Positions 1-12,600 of a DNA stretch of 64,000 nucleotides are shown piece by piece. The stretch is from Neoarius graeffei. Taxonomy: Eukaryota > Chordata > Actinopteri > Siluriformes > Ariidae. The position numbers were made by a program, and so were the translations under genes. Numbering within the stretch: position 1 is the stretch's first letter; the number at the start of each line of letters is the position of its first letter. The stretch is from the NCBI RefSeq assembly GCF_027579695.1, contig NC_083587.1:46983521-47047520 (forward strand), written 5' to 3'. Under the pieces are notes generated by a model. It saw only the letters and a list, made by a program, of their open reading frames with translations, was not told the origin of the DNA and ran no database searches.

Positions 1-59
1 GCACCGTGGTTCTTCGGGGGAGGGCAGAGGACTCCGGCTGTGCAGGGCGCAGGGCTGCT

Positions 60-227
60 ATCGTTTTTCTAAGCAAAGTCTCTGTTCCAAGTTCCTGGCA
101 GTTTCAAAAGCTTATGAAAAACCTACATCATGTCACAGAGCGTTAATCTCGCGATAAAAAAAATTATCGCCGTTAAAATTGAGTCAAGTTAACGCGTTAA
201 TAACGTGACACTTTTGACAGCACTAAT
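60..227. mobile_element. end of a hAT-like fish repeat
   Basis: It contains the fish-wide GCGTTAATCTCGCG and AAGTTAACGCGTTAATAACG segments and ends in GACAGCACTAAT, like a hAT-type TIR end. The partner end was not found. It lies in a TEX10 intron and is followed by (CA)n at 231-250. Confidence 0.45.
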
Positions 228-577
228 ATATACACACACACACACACACGTTTTCACTAGCTAACAAACAAACATACATCCAGGCTCAGAGAAGAATGGT
301 CAGAGTGATTCTAGCCAACAGGAAGCTTACAGTAACTTTTTACAACCGTGGTGAGCAGAAAAGCATCTCAGAATGCACAAAACATCGAACCTTAAGCCAG
401 ATGGGCTACGACAGGACAAGACCACATCATACACATCATGCATTTCCTTATACATGATGTGAAAAGACTTCACTCTGATTTCGGAGATAACTAGCGAGGA
501 ACTTGAAAAATCAAGCTGTATTTAGACCTTTTATAGATTTCAATCAAGACAGTGAAAGTCCAAAACACAACACACAC

Positions 578-690
578 CTCTTCCCATCTATTTTTTTCTT
601 GTGTCTAGCCACCTCGAGCTGTCCGTAGGGGAAATTCTTCATGAAATGCTGCTTGAACTCGCTCAGGTAAGAAGTTCGAAACCAGGAATC
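578..690 (-). CDS. tex10: tex10 exon, last one inside the window
   Basis: The exon is 113 bp after acceptor TTGTGTTTTGTAG|GATTCC, with probable donor GGGAAGAG|GTGTGTG. It reads [20 protein letters not shown] then a basic tail (ARHKKK), matching the conserved W-x5-Y-x2-(D/E)F-(K/R)-x2-F block of TEX10. The gene continues left of the window. Confidence 0.85.
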
Positions 691-3600
691 CTACAAAACA
701 CAACACAAGAGACAAACGTTCAGTTATTAAACATTCAACAAAATGACAAAATGTAATGTTTCCTTTGAGAGGAGCCTGTGTGGTAAATAGTATTTTGGGA
801 GGCATTCTGTCCCATACTGAACAACAAGCTCCAATGTTCATTAAAGCATTTTATTTTACCAGACTTTAAGTCAATTCTGTAAATGAATGTTCTACAAAAA
901 ACACAAGAAACAGAACAACTGCACTGATTCAGGTACATGAACAATAGGGCACGGGAATCATCATTATGTAAAGATGCATTTTCAGACTGTTCCGGGAATT
1001 TGCCCGGGCAGATTCCTTGTTATCTGCTCTGTTTAAAAGGTGGATATACACAATATAATTTAAAGGTAGACTGCCTTTCAGATTTTTCAAGTTTAGGTCA
1101 CAAAAATAATTTTCCCCGACACCCAATTATTTTTGTTTAGTGGACCGAAAGCTACAGAATTCGAATCACAGACTTCCAATTTTATTCATTTTTTTAAATA
1201 GAACAATTAATGCATTTAAGGCTACGTGGCCCTAAATTCTCCGCTATTTTTCCTTGCTTCACCATGACCCAATACAAGATACTACGTCATGCATGACGTG
1301 GTGGGCTTTCCCTGTTCGCACAAGGTATTGTGGGATACAAATTTGAAACAGGAGAGAAAAATTGAGGACGTGAATGAAACGTGAAAGACCAACTACAGAA
1401 ACGGAAAGCGAGAAGAAAAGACGTTATGTTATATGCGAAGGAAAGGAAACACAGGACCAAACTAAATATCGGCGGTCAGCGAGCACCTCGGTGTGATCAG
1501 CTGTTCGTTTAGCGACAGAATGATGGAACTGTCAGTGCACGGTCAAGGTAAACCTGTAGATAGCAGTAATGCAACACTGGATGCCGGCTGCCGTAAAACC
1601 CAAAAGAAGACAACGCCGCCGCCAAAAGGTAAACCTGCGCATGCACACACGGACTTCTGTCTGCTTGACTGAGCGAAGTGAGCGATTTCAAGCACATTAT
1701 TTGCTCGGGAATCCCCTCAAGTTAAATATCTTCCCAGCCACAGAATGGCCTGGGCTTTTTTTTTTGTTTTTAGATATTACAGAAATAAAAGTATAAATCA
1801 CAATGACCAAATTTCAGAGGGAACTAAATTTCACCAGTTTTATGAACTCGAAAGGCCATCTACTTTTAATTGCGACACATAAATTATACACGTGTTCTCA
1901 GGGTGTAACACACTGCCACTATCTGTATCTGTTTAACACTGTATTTGGTTTTAAACCCAAAGTGTGGCCAAAACTGTAAGAACATTTTATTCATTTTGTG
2001 CGCATTTTTTTAAAAATTATTAAATAGGAACCGTACCATTATACACACACAAAAAAAAAAAAAAGTAAGGGGGGGGGGGGGGGGGAGGGCACGACAGGGA
2101 CCGTGCTAAATAAAATGGCAGCACTGTGATCAAGTGTGTGAAGTCTGGCTCTGACAGTTCTTCAACCTCAGCTACATCACTCCAGTTCATAACTGATTTC
2201 AGCTAGAGATGTATGTGGGAATGTTTATGTTAAAGCTAGGGGGGGGTCATTTTGGAGAAACCAGCAAGAGTAGGCTAAATTTTGAAACAACAACAACAAA
2301 AATCCCACCCGACCTTGAAAGCCACTCCTCCCAAGCACATGAACACGTACTGCCTGACTACTGCTAGAGGATGAGTCCTGACAGATGCCCCTTTTCCACC
2401 AAAGCAGTTCCAGGGCTGGTTCGGGGCCAGTGCTTAGTTTGGAACCGGGTTTTCTGTTTCCACTGACAAAGAACTGGCTCTGGGGCCAGAAAAACCGGTT
2501 CCAGGCTAGCACCAACTCTCTGCTGGGCCAGAGGAAAGAACCGCTTACGTCAGTGGTGGTGGTGGTGGTGGTGGGGGAGTTGTTAAGACCAACAACAATA
2601 ACAAGACTGTGAAAGATCGCCATTTTTAAGGGACGAGAAGCAGCAGCTGTACAAACGCGAAGTCGTCCATTATTATTATTGTTGTTGCTGCTGCTTCTTC
2701 CGCGTTGTTTTTGCTTCGATATTTGCGCCAAGGTTTATGCAAACGTAGCGACGTAACTGACGTATACAACGACGTAATGACGTGTCTTCTCTTAGCACTG
2801 CGAGTGATGGAAAAGCAAACTGGTTCTCAGCTGGCTCGCAAGTTGAACGAGTTGTGAACCAGCACCAGCCCCTAACCTAGCCTGGGCCCGCCCATCCTAA
2901 GCGTGACGCAACACGAGGGCCTGTTGCGAGCTTAGTCTGGCCAGGCAAGCTATCTACAGCTCTTCCAAGCTCCCGAAAAATCGGGAACCAATCAACTTTG
3001 AGCATCTCCAACGGCCCTGGGTAGAGGCGTGTTCAAGGCAGTGACGTAGTAGAACTGCGACCGGAAGCCATAGATTGTTTACAGAATCTATGCCGGAAGC
3101 GCTTCATTCACGCTTCCGCATCTATTACGCATAGATGCTGTATTGAAAGCATTCAACGGGAAGTTCTCATTGAAAACGGAGCAAAGAGCAGCCCTGGAGG
3201 TATTTATTGAAAGGAAGGACGTTTTCGCCTTGCTCCCGACCGGCTTCGGTAAGAGTTTAATCTACCAGTTAGCCCTGTCGCGTCGCATACGTCAGAGGAA
3301 AGAGTGATGTGATTGGTTTAAGCTTCGTCACAGCCTTTTCTGGCTTCGACCAGTAGCAAACTGACGCATTTCAGGGAGGCGGGTCAACCACGGGCTCTGG
3401 GAAACGGTTGGGCTTAATATCTTGGCCAGACCAATAGCTCGTAGAGCTTTGTCGCGTTAGCCAGACTACCCCGAACCAGCCCTGGAACTGATTTGGTGGA
3501 AAAGGGGTAACAGAGCGTTAGGAAGAGGAGTGTAGTGCATCTCTGTCATATCCAACTACCTGATGTCCAAAAACACCTAAAATTATCATAACGAATGTAA

Positions 3601-6600
3601 ACAATGAACATGGCTATTGTTAGCACTCATCACAGCGATATTTCTGAAATATAAAAGGTCTGCCTAGCCTGGTTAAAGACATGTGCAACGAGTGTACAGG
3701 TAGAGTGCACACAGGCAGACAGGCAGGTCGGCCATCCAATCATTTCATTCAGACCAAATTAAATGATGAAGCCTGTGGATTTTTTTTTAAATTGTCAGAG
3801 CTTTTGATTGGGTCACTGCTGTTGGAATATGAAGAGAATTTCAAGAAACATAAAAAAAAAATTATTTAAAAACAACAACAACAAAAAAAAAAACCCTACC
3901 CTAGCTTTAATAACACTCATGCAGCTATTATTATTATTATAATACATAAGGCCAAATTACTCAATTCTGATTGGTCAATCAAGGAGGGCTTTTTTCCTTA
4001 ATACGGGGCCATATTTCTGAAATGCTATTGGCTAGTTCATTGCTTGGTTACGGTTACAAAAATTAGCAAATTTTGTCAACAAAATGGCTGACTCTGCTGA
4101 CTCGGCAATGCCGCGTTTCGCTATATTTGACGAAGAAATGATAAACCAATTGAAAGCTGCAAGCGAAAATGAAAATATCAAAAAAGTATGAATTTTTGGC
4201 TTTCCGTGTTTAAGAAATGGGCTGCAGAAAGACAAATAAACGACTCTCTAGTGGCATATGAATGCTGTGAGTTAGACAAGGTGCTATCGCAGTTTTATGC
4301 AGAAGTGAGGAAAGAAAATGGGGAAAACTACGAAGCAGACTCTCTTAAAATAATGCAGGCAGCATTGGATCGGCATCTGAGACAAGAGAAATATCCGGGA
4401 TCAATCCTGAAAGATGTTACTTTTCAAGAATCACGAAAAGTCCTCGAGGGAAAAGCGAGAGATTTGCGAAAACAAGGAACGCTTTAGAAACCGATTCAAA
4501 CGTGCAAGATAGTCTCGCGCCCTGATTGGTTCAGAAAACGTGAATGACAAAATGTTGTGAACTTGAATGGCTTCCGAAGTATGAATTTGGCCCTGTATAT
4601 TATAAACAAGTAATCGTATGGTTCCTCGTAAAATTAAGGATCAATTTCACTTGTGATTTCAAAGTTTTGAAATTGAAATTAATCCTTAATTTTACTCGGC
4701 CCCATATAATTACCTATACTAATAACAAATTCACCCTGAAAGGCGGGGTACACCCTGGACAAGTCGCCAGGTCATCACAGGGCTGACACATAGACACAGA
4801 CAACCATTCACACTCACATTCACACCTACGCTCAATTTAGAGTCACCAGTTAACCTAACCTGCATGTCTTTGGACTGTGGGGGAAACCGGAGCACCCGGA
4901 GGAAACCCACGCGGACACGGGGAGAACATGCAAACTCCACACAGAAAGGCCCTCGCCGGCCACGGGGCTCGAACCCAGACCTTCTTGCTGTGAGGCGACA
5001 GCGCTAACCACTACACCACCGTGCCGCCCCGGCTGCTCATGTATACAAATATTAGAGTTATTTGTATCAGAGTGTGTCTCTCACACACACTACTGTGCAA
5101 AAGTCTTAAGCACATGTAAAGAAATGCTGTCGACCAAAAATGGCTTCAAAAATAATGAAATGTTTCAACATTAAAAATATACTATAAACAGTAATCAGTA
5201 AGCCATAATAAATAAAATTAAGTCGATATTTGGTGTGAGACGACCCTTTGCTTTAAAAAAAAAAAAATAAATAGTAGTCTCAGGTACAGTGAGTGCAGTT
5301 TTATAAGTTAATGAGCTGTAGGTTTTACTGAGCATCTTCCAGAACCAGCCACAGTTCTTCTGGACACTTTGACTGTCACACTCGCTTCTTCATTTTGCAC
5401 CAAAACCCTTTATTATGGTGTGGCACGGTGGTGTAGTGGTTAGCGCTGTCACCTCACAGCAAGAAGGTCCTGGGTTCGAGCCCCGGGGCCGGCGAGGGCC
5501 TTTCTATGCGGAGTTTGCATGTTCTCCCCGTGTCCGCGTGGGTTTCCTCCGGGTGCTCCGGTTTCCCCCACAGTCCAAAGACATGCAGGTTAGGTTAACT
5601 GGTGACTCTAAATTGACCGTAGGTGTGAATGTGAGTGTGAATGGTTGTCTGTGTCTATGTGTCAGCCCTGTGATGACCTGGCGACTTGTCCAGGGTGTAC
5701 CCCGCCTTTCGCCTGTAGTCAGCTGGGATAGGCTCCAGCTTGCCTGCGACCCTGTAGAAGGATAAAGCGGCTAGAGATGATGAGATGAGATGAGACCCTT
5801 TATGATGTTTTCTTTTTTAATCTGAAAAGTGCTCTCTTGTGTAATATGCTGCTCAGATACAAACTTTTTTTCTCTAACATTTAATTTTGTGCTGGAAAAC
5901 GAACGTTTGGACTCTAAAATGTTTTTGTACCGACTCGGTAATGTAGAAGTCATAAAACAGAAATCTATAACAAAGTTTGTATTAAAAAAAAAAAAAAAAC
6001 ACGGGTGCCTAAGACTTTTGCACAGTACTGTGTATATATTTCTTTCAAACACATTATCCTATTCATTTTGATTGGCTACATCTTTATTATGTTCTAGTCT
6101 GACTTAGTAATGCATGGCAGTATTACAGTGGTGGTGTGTGCGCGTGCATGTGGACACACCAGCATGTCCTGTTGGTCTTTCTGAGGTACAAGACGTCTCA
6201 GAAGCTGCAGTATCGTAAGGATCTGGAACATGAGTGCCATGGCTTCCTCTGAGAGCAGGTGTCCGCTGTCTGTCTGAGCTCGTCCTCCACCCATGGCCTC
6301 CACCCACACCTCCAGGAGCAGAGGCACCAGTGTATCTGCAAAACCCTGCACTGTTTCTGCTGAACACAGGTCCTCACTCCCTCCAGCTCCAGGCTCCATA
6401 TCCAGCCTAGAGCAGAACGAGTCAAACACAGATGCACTTCAAAACACTGAAACCCAACTGGCTTATTCACGAATTTTTTCCTTTTAATTGACTGAATATG
6501 GGCAGAATAATGGTGCAATCATACCCAAAGCCACTTGTGAATCATCAGTGGTTATAAACGCATTAAAATAAAGTAAATTCATAACAACGTATTAGGATGA

Positions 6601-9600
6601 AATAACACTAGTTCAGGTTCTACTACAGAACCATAAAACCCCAACAGATTTCCATGTAATTGTAGTGGATATATGATTACTATAAACTACAATACATTTT
6701 CCCCCTCAATGTTGGTTTTTGCAGCGCGAATCGTGATGACATCAGTGGGCGTGTCATTAGTTTGGAGAGGTAGTGGAGCACAGCAACGGAGAACACAACG
6801 GAAAAGGATACATCTTCAGAAAAAGATGAACTGAAAAAAAATATATACACTACCGTTCAAAAGTTTGGGGTCACCCAGACAATTTTGTGTTTTCCATGAA
6901 AAGTCACACTTTTATTTACCACCATAAGTTGTAAAATGGGCGGCACGGTGGTGTAGTGGTTAGCGCTGTCGCCTCACAGCAAGAAGGTCCGGGTTCGTGC
7001 CCCGTGGCCGGCAAGGGCCTTTCTGTGCGGAGTTTGCATGTTCTCCCGTGTCCGCGTGGGTTTCCTCCGGGTGCTCCGGTTTCCCCCACAGTCCAAAGAC
7101 ATGCAGGTTAGGTTAACTGGTGACTCTAAATTGACCGTAGGTGTGAATGTGAGTGCGAATGGTTGTCTGTGTCTATGTGTCAGCCCTGTGATGACCTGGC
7201 GACTTGTCCAGGGTGTACCCCACCTTTCGCCCGTAGTCAGCTGGGATAGGCTCCAGCTTGCCTGCGACCCTGTAGAACAGGATAAAGCGGCTACAGATAA
7301 TGAGATGAGAAGTTGTAAAATGAATCGAAAATATAGTCAAGACATTTTTCTGGCCATTTTGAGCATTTAATCGACCCCACAAATGTGATGCTCCAGAAAC
7401 TCAATCTGCTCAAAGGAAGGTCAGTTTTATAGCTTCTCTAAAGAGCTCAACTGTTTTCAGCTGTGCTAACATGATTGTACAAGGGTTTTCTAATCATCCA
7501 TTAGCCTTCTGAGGCAATGAGCAAACACATTGTACCATTAGAACACTGGAGTGAGAGTTGCTGGAAATGGGCCTCTATACACCTATGGAGATATTGCACC
7601 AAAAACCAGACATTTGCAGCTAGAATAGTCATTTACCACATTAGCAATGTATAGAGTGCATTTCTGATTAGTTTAAAGTGATCTTCATTGAAAAGAACAG
7701 TGCTTTTCTTTCAAAAATAAGGACATTTCAAAGTGACCCCAAACTTTTGAACGGTAGTGTACATCTGCAATAACAGAACAAAAGTGTACAGGTAAGCAAT
7801 GCACTCTGCAATCTTACTAATACTGTTTACTTCTGTTGTGCATTGTGCAACACCCTCTATTAATGACGCTTCTTTGATTACAACCAGTCCTTTCAAAACT
7901 GGTGAAAACGAGGGCCGGTTTACAAGCTGGCACCAAAGTTCAAAAAATCCTGAATGAACAGAACCGGTTCAAGAACCCACTCGCTGTTGGTCAAAAAGGG
8001 GGTAACATTGCCACCTATGCCTTCCACATTTTGCTTTAGCAACTAGAATATCTGCCATTATTCTATCCACATTCACTGGATACGAGCGATCGCATGCTCC
8101 GATTGGCTACTCTACTACTAGCTTGGGAAATCCCATGCTGCTTTGCACAATCGTTCCGATCTGAAAAGACAGCATGGAAACTATGGTCTAAAGGCTCGCC
8201 TGAGTTAGGGAGCCAATCAGAGAGTGGGGAGGGGTGGAAAGACGGTGACACATACTACTCGACAAACGGAAGCTTGTAGTTTATTTGGGACCGTTTACGG
8301 ATGTCCAAATACGGAGGGTCCAGCTTCTCTCATATTTGTCTTGCACAAACGGCAGTAATCGTTCGGTGCCATTGTTTTCCTATTTTTGTTTTGACTTCTC
8401 TTTCCTTCTCTTCTTTGCCTCTTCGTCGCTCTAACTACGTCACCGGGTACAACTGCCATGATTGGCCATGGGCTACGTATACGCCAAATGATAGACATTC
8501 GCAACGTCCAATAAACGGCCGTTGACAATCGTAAACCACACCTCCCCTACGAGAAATTCAATAGGCGGATTCCAGACCATATTTCACTTGTGATATGGTC
8601 TGGTGTTAACCAGACTACTCTACTACTAGGATATCAGCTCAATATCCTCAATAGCCTGAAATGAAAGAAACGCTCTTTTACCGGTCTTTTAAGGCTATCA
8701 TTTCTGGATGATTAAATCTCTAACCACACGTTTTTATTCGTAAAAATTAGCAAGCAGGAAGAAATACAAAACCGTACAAACTAACTACCAATAAACTACA
8801 TTACAAATAGTACATAACGCCTGCATTTCCATTAAAACACAGCATACCTTAGCCGATAGGTGGAGTGTGGCGTGGGCTTTGCTCCAGAATTTTCAAACAC
8901 TTGAATGCTCTCTTTATTGATTAGTTGCTCCTCCCAGCTGGTTTCTACAGGTGTGACCATCCCTTTCTCTCCGCTCCACATCCCGAAGCCACTTCCATAC
9001 ACTACACCATCTTCTGTAGGCCTCTCCTCTACTACTGCCTGAAGAAACCGACCCAATCTAAACACAGAAAAAATTAATACGCACTTTACAAAAACGTACA
9101 AACGTGATATTTGATAGAAATGTTATAGAAGTCAATGACTGAAGTAAAGACAGCAGGAAGAAAAAAAAAAAAGCATTGATTTCAGTACCTGAGCAGGACA
9201 GTGAGTCTCCATTGCTGTGCTGTAACAGATCGGCTAGTGCTTATAGAAAGCGCGTAGCTTCCTTTCTCCGCCCGATCTCCACTGGATCTCCCCCTGTCCG
9301 CGCCAGTCATTCGCCTCTGCGAGATGAGCTCAAGGAAGTTTGACAGCAGCACGGTGTGTCTCTGTGCTAGCAGAGCGGGATAGTGCTCAAGCAGCACGTC
9401 CAGCACCCGCAGCGCGTCCTCCTGGATGCCAGTTGAGACGTGGGTCATGGCGCAGGAGAGGTGTGCGCCAAGCAGAGGGAAGAAGGGAGCCACGCGCTCG
9501 GGTGGCATGCACTGCGCCACTAAGCGCAGGAGACGTGAACTGGCTGCCCGCACAGTGCCGTCTTTATCGGTGAAGAGTGCAGCAACTTCGGCGAGCACGA

Positions 9601-12600
9601 CTGACGCGTGCTGCTCGAGCAAGGATGGATGAGCTGAGAGCAGCTCGCGAAGGCCTACGAGAGCACCCTGCTTCACGGTGCTGCTGTAATGGTGCAGTTG
9701 GGACAGTAGATCCTGGGAGAAAGACACAAAGGAACAAAAGAATAGGATCACTAGATTCTGGAACTGAGTCAACTGATGATATGACCATTAATGCCGAAAC
9801 AGGTTTTGGAGCAACATATGCTGCCATCCAGACGATGTCTTTTTTAGGGACGTCCCTGTTTATTCCAGCAAGACAATGCCAAGCCACATTCTGCACGTAT
9901 TACAACAGCGTGGCTTCATAGTAAAAGAGTGCAGGTGCTAAACTGGCCTGCCTACCTCCCATTGAAAATGTGTACTGCATTATGAAGCACAAAATACAAC
10001 AACAGAGACGCCGGATTGTCCAGCAACTGAAGTTGTATATCAAGCAAGAATGGGAAAGAATTTCATCTTCAGAACTTCAACAGTCCTCAATTCCTGAACG
10101 CTTAGAGTGTTGTTAAAAGAAAAGGCGAAACATGCCCCGTCTCGTCTTTTTTAGAATATGTCGCAAGCATCAAATTCAGAATGAGTGTATATTTACAAAA
10201 AATAACCAAGTTTATCAGCTTGAACATTAAACATCCATCCATCATCCATAACCACTTATCCTCTGCAGGGTCGTGGGCAAGCTGGAGTCTATCCCAGCTG
10301 ACTATGGGCAAGAGGTGGGGGACAAATCGCCAGGTCATCGCAGGGCCGACACAGAGACAAACAACCATTCATACTCACACCTACATTCAATTTGGAGCCA
10401 CCAGTTAACCTAACCTGCATGTCTTTGGACTGTAGGGGAAACGGGAGCACCCAGAGGAAACCCACACAGACACGGGGAGAACATGCAAACTCCACACTGC
10501 CCCCATCGGCCACTGGACTCAAACCCAGAAACCTCTTGCTGTGAGGCGACAGTACTAACCACTACACCACCGTGCCGCCACATTAAATATCTGGGACAGC
10601 ATCCCAATTTTTTTGGAATCAGAGTTACGACCTCTTATTAAATGTGTCTTGCGACACTGCAAAGAAAAATAAAGCTGCTCTTGTGAGTGTCCATAGTTAC
10701 TACGGTTAGTTTGCTTTGCTAATCCATCAGTGAAGTTACTAACACTACTACTAGCACGTAAACAATTCATTTTCACACTAATCGGTGTATTATTTTATTA
10801 GAGACAATCTATAACTGACACAAGCTACTTGTCGCATCTACCATTCTGAATGCCACAGAAATGTTCTCCAATGGGGGCGGCACGGTGGTGTAGTGGTTAG
10901 CGCTGTCGCCTCACAGCAAGAAGGTCCGGGTTCGAGCCCCGTGGCCGGCGAGGGCCTTTCTGTGCGGAGTTTGCATGTTCTCCCCGTGTCCGCGTGGGTT
11001 TCCTCCGGGTGCTCCGGTTTCCCCCACAGTCCAAAGACATGCAGGTTAGGTTAACTGGTGACTCTAAATTGACCGTAGGTGTGAATGTGAGTGTGAATGG
11101 TTGTCTGTGTCTATGTGTCAGCCCTGTGATGACCTGGCGACTTGTCCAGGGTGTACCCCGCCTTTCGCCCGTAGTCAGCTGGGATAGGCTCCAGCTTGCC
11201 TGCGACCCTGTAGAACAGGATAAAGCGGCTACAGATAATGAGATGAGATGGTCTCCATTAGCTACAGCTGGAAGGGCTGGGCAATATGATGTAATATCGA
11301 TATCACTGTTTTGAGATGCTTTTCTGAGATACTGTGATATCTTTTTTTTAATTATTATTATTATTTTTTAATGATTATAAACTGACTGGAAGCAGCTGAT
11401 ATTATGTTAAAAAGTTTTATTCAGTCTTTGAAATTGTAACATGAAACAAAAATTCTCTTTTTCAGTGTTATTTATACAACAGCTGATTACGGTTCACTAA
11501 TTTGATTGGTCGATCGGCGTTCCAAGAGTGCTGAGATTTAGCATAACAGCATCAGGACGTTTTGGGCAGCACGGCACGGTGGTGTAGTGGTTAGCACAGT
11601 CGCCTCACAGCAAGAAGGTTCTGGGTTCTAACCCAGCAGCCGGCGAGGGCCTTTCGGTGTGGAGTTTGCATGTTCTCCCAGTGTCTGCGTGGGTTTCCTC
11701 CGGGTGCTCCGGTTTCCCCCACAGTCCAAAGACCTGCGGTTAGGTTAATATGGGACGGCCTTGGCCTGAGGTGCCCTTGAGCGAGGCACCTTATAAAAAT
11801 GGGTGTCCGGTGATGGACAGGGTAAAGGACTGTATAAGGGGGACACTGGATCGGGTATACAGCAAGCTACACAGGCTGTCCGGTTAGAACAGGAATTAAT
11901 GGATGTCCACTCACGAGAAACCGTGTAAACCGTGGTTTTACTAGAAAACAGAATAAAATACAAATACAACAAGACATGAGCAATAATATACACACAAGCA
12001 ATAATGTAAATAATAACAATGATATAAATACAAATACACATCGCATTAAATATATATTAACGCAAATGAATAATAATTATATACAATGTAATACAAATGT
12101 AAAACACACAGATGAATACTATATAAGTAAAACAATGTAAATCCCAATGAATGCTACTTACACCCCATAATAAATAACACAACACACTAGATACTGACTA
12201 TATACACGATATGTACACAATATGTACAATGTGTACAACGTACACGGGGGATGAGGATAGCTGCCTACAGCAGCTATCATTACCAAGGTACGTGGTGCAA
12301 CTGCTTACAGCGAGTCACACCCGCATGAAGACACAGAGTGTGTCGGCTGAAGGAAGGGGAGCGTGGCTCCTTTAAGCGCTGCCCCGCGCTGTATTGCGCA
12401 TAGAAGGTTAGAATATGTGGCGCGGTTATGAACTGTACATACCACCACTACACTCCCAACACGGCAATGGCTAATAATGAAATGTGCTCCCGTAACAAAC
12501 CGTGGTCGAGAAAACAAGCGCTATCATTACATGGCTACTGAACAGAACAGAACAAACACGTAAGAAAATAGACAGACACAGGATGAGAGAAAAGGAGAAG

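Larger units (their letters stand above)
2386..3509. mobile_element. PIF/Harbinger-like MITE, copy 1, interrupted
   Basis: TIRs TGCCCCTTTTCCACC and its complement; interior shared with 24757-25292 and 34765-35280. Between 2878 and 3468 it is split by another TIR element. The uninterrupted length would be about 525 bp. Confidence 0.8.

Noticed and set aside
2225-2731. 168-codon minus-strand frame with poly-Asn, poly-Thr and poly-Ser runs
   Set aside because: The runs come from triplet repeats (GTT, GGT, GCT types) in MITE copy 1; equivalent positions in the other copies are not open.
5434-5500. tRNA-like A and B boxes
   Set aside because: They belong to the SINE head; the molecule has no acceptor stem pairing and repeats with the SINE, so it is not a tRNA gene.
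5415-5765. Recurrent open frame [20 protein letters not shown]... seen in many places (also 7038, 10994, 17479, 23087, 61169)
   Set aside because: It is the SINE core read by chance; the frame recurs only because the SINE does. No start context, splice support or domain.
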